A stretch of 64,000 nt of DNA from Actinomycetospora termitidis (GTDB lineage: Bacteria; Actinomycetota; Actinomycetes; Mycobacteriales; Pseudonocardiaceae), in NCBI RefSeq assembly GCF_030286555.1, contig NZ_JASVWF010000006.1:62001-126000 (forward strand). The letters run 5' to 3'. Positions 23,658 through 31,318 of this stretch are shown here, piece by piece. The translations under genes and the position numbers were made by a program. The notes beneath the pieces are model-generated. The model made no database searches, was not told the DNA's origin, and saw nothing but the letters and a program-made list of their open reading frames with translations. Numbering within the stretch: the first letter of the stretch is position 1; each line of letters opens with the position of its first letter.

Positions 23658-25127
23658 TCAGCGCCTTCCCGACGGCGGGTGTGCGGCGGCGAAGTAGGCG
23701 TGCTCGGTGAGCTCGCGGGCGGCGCGGGCGTAGCGCTGCAACGGGCGGGAGGGTCGGCCCTCCAACGTGCGCCACCGCCGGATCCGGACGTCGGCCGCGT
23801 CGCGGATCCGGTCCGGCCCGGCGCTGCGGGGCAGGCCGAGCCGGGCGGCGTCGTCGGCCCCCGTCGCGAGCGCGGTGAGGGCCTGCAGGTCGGTCGTCTC
23901 GAGACGCAGCAGGCCGCGAGCGACGTCGGCGAGGCCCTTCGCCAGCTCGACCTGGCGCATCGCCGGCTCCAGGCGGACCCGGTCGAGCTCGGCGCGCAGC
24001 CGGACGAGCACGGGGCGGTCCGCCAGGCACGACCCGTCGTCGCGCCACACCAGTTCCTCCAGCGCGGCGACCGCCGCCGTGGCGCGCAGCCGGTCCGCGC
24101 CGGCCACGAAGACCCGCTCGATGTGGTGGAGCACCGTGTCGATGCCCGACCGGCGGGTGAGCTCGGCGAGCAGGTCCGCGGTCGTCCGGCTGCCGCCGCG
24201 CACGACCTCGACCGCCACCGACGTCCCGTACAGCCCGAGCAGGCGCAGCAACCGGTGTCGGCGTTCCTCGGAGACCGGACAGTCCGGCCAGGCCAGGAAA
24301 TCCTGCACCGAGAGCAGGGCGTCCTCCAGATCGACCGGGTCCACCGCGGTCAGCGCGCGGACGGCGGCGTGGTCGCCTTCCGCGAAGTCGGCGCCCAGCC
24401 CCGTCTCGGCCATGAGCCCGACCACCGGCACGACCGTGGACAGTGCGGAACTCAGCTCGCCCGCGTAGCGCTCGGCGACGCGGCGCGCGTCCGGCCACGG
24501 GTTCTCGGCCCCGGAGAGCGTGTCGATCCGCGAGAGCACCCCGATGAGGTTCGCCGCCCCGAGCCGCAGTTCCCCGGCCGAGGACCGGATCGACTCGAGC
24601 GCGGCCAGGTCGTTCTCGCCGGGGTGCGGCATCAGGTAGACGACCGCGTCGGCGTCGGCCATGGCCGCGAGCGAGTACGCGTCCAGGGCGGAGAGCGAGT
24701 TCAGCCCGGGGGTGTCGACCACGGTGTGACGACGGGCGAGCGCCTCGTTCGGGGTCTCGACCTCGAGATACGAGACCGTGGCCGGGTCCTCGATGTGCTC
24801 CGGCACGCCACCCCCGCGGGCGGCCGGCACGATCGAGACGCTTCCGTCCTGGCGGTGCACGCGCACCCGGTCCTGTGGTCCGTGCTGGAACCAGGAGACG
24901 AGCATCGTCGTCTCGCCGACGCCCGTGGCCGCCAGCCGCTGCCCGAGCAGCGCGTTGACCATCGTCGACTTCCCGGCCTTGATGCGGCCGCCGATCGCGA
25001 TGCGGATGCGCGGCTCGGCCAGGCGGGCGCCGAGGGCCTCGACGGTCGCGCGCGCCGCCGGGTCGGTGAGGGTCGGGGCCGTCTCGTCGCAGAGTCGGGC
25101 GAGGCGGGCGGTGAGCGGTCCGATCAC
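23658..25127 (-). CDS. Dynamin-like GTPase (IniC-like)
   Basis: A 489-residue protein with P-loop GRIKAGKS (47-54), G2 GETTMLVS (71-78), DTPG (138-141) and a G4-like SRID. No clear membrane helix is seen, unlike the partner GTPase at 18406. The length matches mycobacterial IniC (about 490 residues), and IniA/IniC form a functional pair of dynamin-like proteins induced by wall-active drugs; the correspondence is inference. GTG at 25127 overlaps the stop of the sigma factor gene (GTGA). A 86-base gap separates it from the calcium-repeat gene. Confidence 0.87.
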   Translation of the reverse strand: MIGPLTARLARLCDETAPTLTDPAARATVEALGARLAEPRIRIAIGGRIKAGKSTMVNALLGQRLAATGVGETTMLVSWFQHGPQDRVRVHRQDGSVSIVPAARGGGVPEHIEDPATVSYLEVETPNEALARRHTVVDTPGLNSLSALDAYSLAAMADADAVVYLMPHPGENDLAALESIRSSAGELRLGAANLIGVLSRIDTLSGAENPWPDARRVAERYAGELSSALSTVVPVVGLMAETGLGADFAEGDHAAVRALTAVDPVDLEDALLSVQDFLAWPDCPVSEERRHRLLRLLGLYGTSVAVEVVRGGSRTTADLLAELTRRSGIDTVLHHIERVFVAGADRLRATAAVAALEELVWRDDGSCLADRPVLVRLRAELDRVRLEPAMRQVELAKGLADVARGLLRLETTDLQALTALATGADDAARLGLPRSAGPDRIRDAADVRIRRWRTLEGRPSRPLQRYARAARELTEHAYFAAAHPPSGRR

Positions 25128-25684
25128 GCCGCGTGCGCCCCGGCCTCGGTCAGCAGCGCGACCAGGGCCTTCCGGCCGCGCGAGAGCTGCGACTTGACGG
25201 TGTCGATCGGCAGGTCGCGCAGCTCCGCGATCTGGGCGTAGGACAGACCGGCGATCTCGTAGAGCACGACGACGACGCGGAACTGTGGAGGGATGCGGGC
25301 GAGCGCGCGGTCGACGTCGACCCGGGCGATCGCGGCGTGGTCGGCGCCGTCGCGAGGGCGGGCCTCCGGCAGCGTCTCGACGGGCTGCGGCGCGCGTCCA
25401 CGACGGCGGACCTCGTCGATCGCGGCGTTCGTCGCCACGCGGTAGAGCCAGGTGCCGACGGCCGACGTCCCCTGGAAGTCGCGCAGCTTCGACCACACCG
25501 TGATCATGGTGTTCTGCAGTGCCTCGTGGGCGTCCTCGTCGTGGCAGGTGATACGGCGGCAGACCGCGTACAGGCGGCTGCGGTGGCGGCCCATCAGGTC
25601 GGCGAAGGCGGCCGCGTCCCCGTCGGCCGCGCGCTTCGCGAGCGCGAGATCGTCGTCCCGCTCGCGGTCGGCACCATCGCCCAC
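25124..25684 (-). CDS. ECF RNA polymerase sigma factor
   Basis: A 186-residue group 4 sigma factor: region 2 at about 12-85 (RHRSRLYAVCRRITCHDEDA, GTWLYRVATNAAIDEVRRR) and region 4 at about 125-178 (LARIPPQFRVVVVLYEIAGL, SYAQIAELRDLPIDTVKSQL). GTG at 25684 is chosen because AGGGGG lies six bases before it and the protein then has normal ECF length; ATG at 25756 (after GGGGGTGGCGAG) would add 24 residues. It is the first gene of the operon and probably drives it. No anti-sigma factor gene follows; a dynamin-like GTPase takes that position. 25685-26147 holds no other convincing gene. Confidence 0.9.
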   Translation of the reverse strand: MGDGADRERDDDLALAKRAADGDAAAFADLMGRHRSRLYAVCRRITCHDEDAHEALQNTMITVWSKLRDFQGTSAVGTWLYRVATNAAIDEVRRRGRAPQPVETLPEARPRDGADHAAIARVDVDRALARIPPQFRVVVVLYEIAGLSYAQIAELRDLPIDTVKSQLSRGRKALVALLTEAGAHAA

Positions 25685-26110
25685 GAGAACCCCCTCGAAC
25701 CGGACCACGGTGCGTGCTCCGGACTTCCCCACCCGTGTGGCTACGGTGAAGGACATCTCGCCACCCCCATATCGTCCGAACGGGTGAAGGTCAGTGAAAC
25801 CAGCGGTGTAAGACGCCGATCTGTGATCAGCGGGGCCCGTGAATCGTGCCCCGGTGACCGCTTGCTTCCCGCGAGTGGCGGTAGCCGCCGCATGCAGTAG
25901 CACGATCAGTAGTCGCGAGGGGTTTCATCCGGCTTTCGGACGACCGACGGGTCGGGTCGGGCCCTGGTGCGGGCTGCCGCGTCGTCCGCGGGAACCACAG
26001 CGACGGGCACCTCAGCGGCCCTTGTCGCGGGCAATCGCATCCCACCCGACAGCCTGTCGCTGGGAATCACAACGACAAGCCGGCACCATCCGCGCAACTC
26101 CCCGCGACAA

Positions 26111-26127
26111 GGCGGGCCGTACCCGCC
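26111..26127. terminator. Hairpin after the coiled-coil gene
   Basis: GGCGGG (26111-26116) pairs with CCCGCC (26122-26127) around CCGTA, about 20 bases past the stop at 26148 on the minus strand. Short and without a U-tract. Confidence 0.35.
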
Positions 26128-26147
26128 ATCGGGATGTGCGGAGGACG

Positions 26148-26507
26148 TCAGCGCTCGAGCAGGCCGATCACGCGGTCCAGCTTCGTGTCGAGGGAGGTCA
26201 ACTTGGCGTCGAGCGAGGTGACCTTGTCGTCCAGCGAGGTGACCTTGGTGTCCAGCGAGGTGACCTTGGTGCCCAGCGAGGTGACCTTGGTGTCGAGCGC
26301 GCTGGCCGTGGCACCGATCGCGGTGACGTCCTCGCGGAGGTCGGACACCTGGCCCCGCAGTTCCGTGAGGTCGGTCCCGATCTCCGCGAACCGGTTGTCG
26401 TGGCGCCGCTGGGTGCCCTCGATGCGCGCGAGCATCTCGTAGATCGCCTGGACCTCGTTGTCGAGCTGGCGGATCTTTCGATCGACGTCCGCAGGAGAGG
26501 CGCTCAC
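26148..26507 (-). CDS. Coiled-coil protein with heptad tandem repeats
   Basis: A 119-residue protein that is one continuous predicted coiled coil. The N-terminal half (MSASPADVDRKIRQLDNEVQ) is irregular; the second half is a tandem array of the heptad TKVTSLD (also DKVTSLD, AKLTSLD) ending in KLDRVIGLLER. No membrane segment. It resembles short coiled-coil proteins with repeated T-x-x-x-L-x-x units found in many bacteria, of unknown function. A decayed copy of its 3' end lies at 14068. Confidence 0.8.
   Translation of the reverse strand: MSASPADVDRKIRQLDNEVQAIYEMLARIEGTQRRHDNRFAEIGTDLTELRGQVSDLREDVTAIGATASALDTKVTSLGTKVTSLDTKVTSLDDKVTSLDAKLTSLDTKLDRVIGLLER
26187..26291 (-). repeat. Five 21-bp tandem repeats coding heptads
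   Basis: Five units related to GTCCAGCGAGGTGACCTTGG plus one base follow each other exactly (26187, 26208, 26229, 26250, 26271); units three and four are identical. Slippage here would change coiled-coil length by whole heptads. Confidence 0.85.
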
Positions 26508-26574
26508 GGCCGCTGATGCTACGACGCCCGTTGCTCGGGGAGGGGGCGGAACCGCGAAGGTCGCCGGGACGGCA

Positions 26575-26800
26575 CCCGGACGCCACCGGCTCGCTCATCG
26601 CACAGGTGATCTCCGGTCCCGCCGCCGGCACGGTCGTTGCGCTCGCCCCCGGGGCGCACCACGGTCGGACGCGTGCCACGTCGGGCTCGCCGACGTCTCC
26701 CGCGAGCACATCGGCGACCGGCCGCATCGAGAACGGAGCGACCGACACCACGACTTGTACTTCGAGGTCGTCGCGGGGTACCGCCCGAGTGCGACATGGT
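26575..26800 (+). pseudogene. Frameshifted FHA-domain remnant
   Basis: One frame reads LIAQVISGPAAGTVVALAPG, the start of an FHA domain as in FtsK/EssC-type or FHA proteins; near 26660 the match moves to another frame reading SDACHVGLADVSREHIGD, which is the conserved SxxH region of FHA. No single open frame joins them. A sequencing error could also explain one shift. It lies in the gap 26508-26913, which otherwise looks empty. Confidence 0.45.
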
Positions 26801-26913
26801 GCAGCCGCGGCAGGGGCAGTGCCAGGTACGACAGGGTGCTGGCACGCATGTGGGGCCGCGTTGATCTCCCTAACGTCTCGTGACGAGTCGCTCGAGGCGG
26901 AGGGGGAAGCGTC

Positions 26914-27726
26914 GTGTACGACGACACGGGAGAGGGTCGGCGGCCGGTGCGGCGCGACCCGGAGCAAAACGGTCAGGAAGTGCCCCTGTCCGACCTTCGT
27001 CGGGATGGAGCATTGCCTGTGCGTCGGGATCGCGCTCCTGCCCGACCCGACCGGGACGCGCGATTGCTCGACGTCGAGTACGCGCTCGAGTACGGATTGG
27101 CCGACCGCGACGAGTGCTGGCAGAGACTTCCGGCCCGGGTGACCTCTCGCATGGCCGACGTGGCCGGCACGATCGAGGGCTGGTTCGCTCGTGAGACCCG
27201 CCGTGGTGGGCCGATCGAAGCCATGGCCTTCGGTCACCGCGCGCTCGTCATCGCCGTGCCGCGGGCACGCGGTCTCGACGACGACGGACACCAGTACGTC
27301 CTCCATCGCTACGAGTTCGACGCCTCCACCCTGCGGTCGGCACACGTTCGGCACCAGCCGCCGAGGAGGACGCCGTCATCTGGGGCGGGCCGATCCGGCG
27401 CGCCTGATGGCGGACCTCCTCCCCGGCACGCGGCGGGTCTGGACCCCGACTTCGTTCAGACGCTCTCGGGGCTCCCACCCCGGGCCCGCGCGCTCCTGGA
27501 GGGCCCGTACCTCGAGCACGACGACGTCGTCCTCCGCTACGACTCCTTCTGGTGGGCGAACCCGGACGAGGGCGACCTGCGCCCGTTCATCGTGATCATG
27601 GCGTCCGCGCGTCGGGCGGCGCTCGGGGTCGGGCGCCGGCTCATCCCGCCGGGACATGACCGGTCCACCGCACACTGGCAGCTCACCTGCTGGGACGCGC
27701 GCGTGGTGAAGCGGACGGAACGCTGA
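26914..27726 (+). CDS. Hypothetical protein, 270 aa
   Basis: A soluble protein starting at GTG 26914 behind GGAGGGGGAAGC. The middle (VEYALEYGLADRDECWQRLP, ARVTSRMADVAGTIEGWFAR) and the C-terminus (YDSFWWANPDEGDLRPFIVI) look like a folded protein; the Arg/Pro-rich segments near residues 5-45 and 145-175 look disordered or slightly decayed. The stop overlaps the ATG of the J-domain gene (TGATG), so the two are co-translated. No family recognised. Confidence 0.6.
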   Translation: MYDDTGEGRRPVRRDPEQNGQEVPLSDLRRDGALPVRRDRAPARPDRDARLLDVEYALEYGLADRDECWQRLPARVTSRMADVAGTIEGWFARETRRGGPIEAMAFGHRALVIAVPRARGLDDDGHQYVLHRYEFDASTLRSAHVRHQPPRRTPSSGAGRSGAPDGGPPPRHAAGLDPDFVQTLSGLPPRARALLEGPYLEHDDVVLRYDSFWWANPDEGDLRPFIVIMASARRAALGVGRRLIPPGHDRSTAHWQLTCWDARVVKRTER

Positions 27727-28757
27727 TGGACCGAGCGGTGAGCCGCCTGCTCGGGGAGCTCGGTGGCGCCGATCCCCACGACATCCTCGGACTGCCGGCG
27801 ACGGCGTCGAAGGAGGAGGTCGAGGCCGCCTTCCGCCGTCGCAGCAAGACCCTGCACCCGGACCGTCGGTCCAGCGAGGACCCGGTGGCCGATCGCGACT
27901 GGCTGCGATTGTGCACGGCTCGGGAACTGCTGGGGCGCTTCGGCGACGACTATGCAGCGCTCCTCCGCAGCAGCGGCTCCGTCGAGGGAGAGGACGCGTC
28001 GTCGGACCGCGAGCCGACCGCTCCGGACAGCACTTCCCGTCCCGACCGCGCGCACGAGCCGGGTGACACCGACACACGGTGGGATCCGTGGGCTGAACCC
28101 TACGAGGGCGGGGGCTACCGCGATGTCGGGCCGACGTCGTGGAGTCCGCCGCCCTCCCCGCCGCGGCAGGAGCCGCCGCCCTTCCGGCCGCACCAGGCGG
28201 ATCGTCCGTCCTTCCGGCCGCACGACCAGCCTGCCGCGCCCGTCCCGCCGTTCACGCCTCCCGCGTACGCCGTGCCCCACCACCCCTCCCCGCCCCCGTA
28301 CCGGCCCTCCATGCCCTCGTACCGGCCGATGAAGACGCCGCTCAACACCATGGCGATCGCGGCTCTGGTGGCGTCGTTCGTCATCGCACCGCTGGGTCTG
28401 GTCCTCGGACTCGTCGCTCTCGTACGGATCGCGCAGACCGGAGAACGCGGGCGCGGTCTCGCAATCACGGCGATGGTGATCGGGGTCGTGTACGCGATGG
28501 TCGTGCTGTCGGCGGTGGCCGGCGCCTCGTCCCCCGCCCCTAGCTACGCCTCCGAACAGGCCGTCGAGGCGCAGATCGAAAGTCAGCTGGGTGGGCGGGC
28601 CGAGAACGCTCGGTGCACGGAGGACCTCCCGGCGCGGGTCGGCGCTGCCATCCGCTGCACCGCGACGCTGGACGGTCGCTCACGTCAACCGGTCGCCGTC
28701 TCCGTGTCGTCGGTCGAGGGATCGACGATCCGGTTCGACATCACGACGGACTCATGA
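27726..28757 (+). CDS. J-domain membrane protein with DUF4190 and DUF4333 parts
   Basis: A 343-residue fusion. Residues 15-70 are a J-domain (DPHDILGLPATASKEEVEAA, with the catalytic HPD at 44-46), the part of DnaJ that stimulates Hsp70. A Pro-rich linker follows to about 205, then two membrane helices in the DUF4190 style (MAIAALVASFVIAPLGLVLG; RGLAITAMVIGVVYAMVVLS) and an extracellular DUF4333-like domain with two cysteines (CTEDLPARVGAAIRCTATLD). So a cytoplasmic Hsp70 co-chaperone is tied to an outside domain. The same extracellular domain occurs in the protein at 35508. Its Hsp70 partner might be the protein at 16614. Confidence 0.88.
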   Translation: MDRAVSRLLGELGGADPHDILGLPATASKEEVEAAFRRRSKTLHPDRRSSEDPVADRDWLRLCTARELLGRFGDDYAALLRSSGSVEGEDASSDREPTAPDSTSRPDRAHEPGDTDTRWDPWAEPYEGGGYRDVGPTSWSPPPSPPRQEPPPFRPHQADRPSFRPHDQPAAPVPPFTPPAYAVPHHPSPPPYRPSMPSYRPMKTPLNTMAIAALVASFVIAPLGLVLGLVALVRIAQTGERGRGLAITAMVIGVVYAMVVLSAVAGASSPAPSYASEQAVEAQIESQLGGRAENARCTEDLPARVGAAIRCTATLDGRSRQPVAVSVSSVEGSTIRFDITTDS

Positions 28758-28780
28758 CCTGACGCGAGAGTGAGGCGCTA

Positions 28781-28800
28781 CCACTCACGCCCGTGAGTGG
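28781..28800. terminator. Rho-independent-type hairpin after J-domain gene
   Basis: CCACTCAC-GCCC-GTGAGTGG is a perfect stem with a four-base loop, followed by CTCTTTCC, 24 bases after the stop at 28757. Confidence 0.75.
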
Positions 28801-28849
28801 CTCTTTCCATAACGTTGCCCAGGCCAGCAGGGAAATTGAGAAGGGTCGA

Positions 28850-30430
28850 GTGAGACACGCAATGGGCGGCGTCATGGAAAGAAGTGTGAGGGCGGCCGCG
28901 GTGGCGCTGCTCGTCGTCGCAGGAATAGCCGGCTCGCCAGTCGGTGTCGGTGAGGCGCAGGTCGCGCCGCCGATCCCGGCCGAATCGATCGGGCCGGAAT
29001 CGACCGACGCCGACGCGGTGGCCTGCATTCAGCGGGCCCTCGACGTCGATACCGGAGGCGCACCGCTCGGTACTTACGGGGCGCGCACTACCGCTGCGGT
29101 CCGTGCGTTCCAGGAGGCCTCCGGACTGCCACCGATCGGCCGGGTCGGGCCGGCGACGGGTGCGCTGCTCGCCGACCGTGCACCGGTCGGCTGCGCTGAC
29201 CTGCTGCCGTCGGAATCGTCGGTAGTGGCGGCGCCGTCGGCCGAGGAGAGCCGCAGTTACTCCGACTGCCCTCTGCTGATCGAGGGGATGCGTCACGAGT
29301 GTGTGCGACGGCTGCAGAACGACCTGAACGCGGTCGAACCGAGCCACGCGCTTCCAGGCACCGACTTCTTCGGCCCGGCGACCCGGACCGCAGTGCTCGA
29401 CTTCCAGGGGCAGAACAGGCTGGCGGCCGACGGCAACGTCGGCGGGGAGGTCGCCGATCTGCTCGCGCGGCAGGCAGCATCCGCCCGCGGTTCGGGATCG
29501 GGCTCGGAGGCGGCCCCTTCGCAGACCGGGCAGGGAGCCGGAGCGGCCGAGACAGCCGAGATGCCCGAGACCCCCGCGCCCACGCGCTACGCGGCCCTCG
29601 GCGACTCGTTCGCGTCCGGCGAGGGAGCGCCCGAGGCGGGCCGGACCTACCTCCCGGGAACGAACGAGAACGACAACCTCTGCCACCGATCGGACAACGC
29701 CTACGGGGTCGAGGTCGGCCGAGCCCTGGATATGCCGACCGACTTCGTCGCGTGCAGCGGTGCCGTCCTGAACGACTACGACGCGTCGCAACAGGGCCGA
29801 GCCGGCCAGGAGGCTCAGCGCGGCGCCGTGGGGCCGGACACGAAGCTCGTGACGATGACCTTCGGAGGCAACGACATCGCGTTCAGCAAGATCGCGACCG
29901 ACTGTGCGGGTGCGAAGCTGGACCCTCGACGCGACACGTGGGCGGCCAATTGCGCCGACGCCGTCGACGAGGCGACGAAATCGGTGGCAGGACGGATCAG
30001 CGGCCCCTACGAGCAGCTGCTCGCCGACGTCCAGAAGCGAGCTCCGGAAGCGCGCATCCTGGTCGTCGGATACCCGCGAATGTTCCCGGACGCCCCGGAC
30101 GAGCAGTGCGCGACGGGTGTCCTCCGTGCCCCCGGCATTCCTGGGATCAGCTTCCAGATCAAGGAGATGACGCGGATCAACACGCTCGTCTCCACGCTCA
30201 ACCAACAGATTCGCCAGACGGCGGAGGCGGCAGGCCCGCGGGTGTCGTTCGTGAACGTCGAACGGGCCCTCGAGGGACACGACGCCTGCTCGTCTGACCG
30301 CTGGATCAACCTCGCCAACTACCCGGCCTCGACCTCGGTGAAGAACGAGAGCTTCCACCCGACCGTCGCCGGCCAGGCCGCTATGCGGGACCGCGTCCTC
30401 GCCTGCGTGCGGGAGCCCGGCTCCTGCTGA
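28850..30430 (+). CDS. Secreted SGNH/GDSL hydrolase with two peptidoglycan-binding domains
   Basis: A 526-residue exported protein: signal peptide (about 1-36), a first peptidoglycan-binding domain (about 50-112), a second (about 135-208, GMRHECVRRLQNDLNAVEPS, FGPATRTAVLDFQGQNRLAA), a Ser/Ala linker and a C-terminal SGNH esterase domain: Ser253 in GDSFASGEG, GGND near 348, and SFHPT for the catalytic His. The enzyme likely deacylates a wall- or lipid-linked substrate, held at peptidoglycan. GTG at 28850 follows GAGAAGGG; ATGs at 28862 and 28874 are alternatives. The second binding domain is a close paralogue of that in the protein at 9074. Confidence 0.88.
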   Translation: MRHAMGGVMERSVRAAAVALLVVAGIAGSPVGVGEAQVAPPIPAESIGPESTDADAVACIQRALDVDTGGAPLGTYGARTTAAVRAFQEASGLPPIGRVGPATGALLADRAPVGCADLLPSESSVVAAPSAEESRSYSDCPLLIEGMRHECVRRLQNDLNAVEPSHALPGTDFFGPATRTAVLDFQGQNRLAADGNVGGEVADLLARQAASARGSGSGSEAAPSQTGQGAGAAETAEMPETPAPTRYAALGDSFASGEGAPEAGRTYLPGTNENDNLCHRSDNAYGVEVGRALDMPTDFVACSGAVLNDYDASQQGRAGQEAQRGAVGPDTKLVTMTFGGNDIAFSKIATDCAGAKLDPRRDTWAANCADAVDEATKSVAGRISGPYEQLLADVQKRAPEARILVVGYPRMFPDAPDEQCATGVLRAPGIPGISFQIKEMTRINTLVSTLNQQIRQTAEAAGPRVSFVNVERALEGHDACSSDRWINLANYPASTSVKNESFHPTVAGQAAMRDRVLACVREPGSC

Positions 30431-30437
30431 GTCCTCG

Positions 30438-30465
30438 GGTGCCGGCGGCCGAGGCCGTCGGCACC
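30438..30465. terminator. Hairpin between convergent genes
   Basis: GGTGCCG (30438-30444) pairs with CGGCACC (30459-30465) in the 49-base gap between the SGNH gene and the minus-strand gene ending at 30480. Confidence 0.55.
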
Positions 30466-30479
30466 TGGAGGCGTGTGGC

Positions 30480-31151
30480 TCAGCGCCCGAGCTGGAGCGC
30501 GGGGGAGCGCAGCGCCGTCGGGTGGTGGGCCGCGGCGTGGGCGAGCCACCCCTCGGGCAGCCACGTCCCCGTGACCAGCTGGTGGTGACCGGGAAAGCGG
30601 CAGATGGCCCACGTCACGAACACGAGCTCGGCCCAGTCACTGGCGATGACGAAGGGGCCGGTGTCGCGCCCCTGGAACTGCACGACACCGGGCGCGAGCA
30701 TCTCCGCGCTGAGCAGCGACCACCAGTCCCACGAGCCGAGGCCGTACTCGGCGCTCTGCAGGTACACCCCGTACCCGGAGGCGTGGAGGACGCCCTGCTG
30801 GACGACGTGCCACTGCGGCACGGCCAGGGCAGCCGCCTCCCGACGACGGCGGGCGTTGCCCACCGCGCTGCCCGTCGCCGTGGCGGCCAGGAGAGCCATC
30901 CCCAGCAGCCCGGTCCCTCCGGCGATGGTCGTGCTGCTCTCGTAGCTTCCGTCGCCCATCGCGAAGTACAGGCTGAGGCTGTAGGGGCCGGAGGCCCAGA
31001 ACCGCTCGTCGGGCGCGTAGCAGGGCGGGAAGGACGACGCGATGGTCTGCTTCGGCGTCGGGTACTCGCCGCGCGCCATCGCGGCGGCCAGGTCGCAGGT
31101 GTGCCAGAGGGCCGTGTCGCGCTGCGTCCACGGTGCGGTCCGGTCGGTCAC
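30480..31151 (-). CDS. Hypothetical protein, 223 aa
   Basis: A protein rich in Trp and aromatic residues with one hydrophobic Gly/Ala segment (TIAGGTGLLGMALLAATATG) near residues 75-95 followed by a basic stretch (NARRRREAAAL), consistent with a membrane-associated or glycine-zipper segment. No domain recognised. GTG at 31151 follows GTTGGGGGACCT. It is transcribed divergently from the histidine kinase at 31319. Confidence 0.7.
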   Translation of the reverse strand: MTDRTAPWTQRDTALWHTCDLAAAMARGEYPTPKQTIASSFPPCYAPDERFWASGPYSLSLYFAMGDGSYESSTTIAGGTGLLGMALLAATATGSAVGNARRRREAAALAVPQWHVVQQGVLHASGYGVYLQSAEYGLGSWDWWSLLSAEMLAPGVVQFQGRDTGPFVIASDWAELVFVTWAICRFPGHHQLVTGTWLPEGWLAHAAAHHPTALRSPALQLGR

Positions 31152-31318
31152 AGGTCCCCCAACCCGTCAGGTGCACGGAGATCCGTCACGGTAAGTTCTC
31201 CACCGTTTCCCGCCTACCGTGGCAGCACCCAACATGGTGCACGTCGGTTGGGCTGTTCGGGCGAACTCGACCGACGCTCGGTAATTGCTCGTCCCGAGGT
31301 CGCGATGAGCCGGGCGCC

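Noticed and set aside
26187-26291. CRISPR-like array
   Set aside because: Units abut without spacers and are in frame as heptads; no cas genes. The same holds for the arrays at 23209 and 49416.
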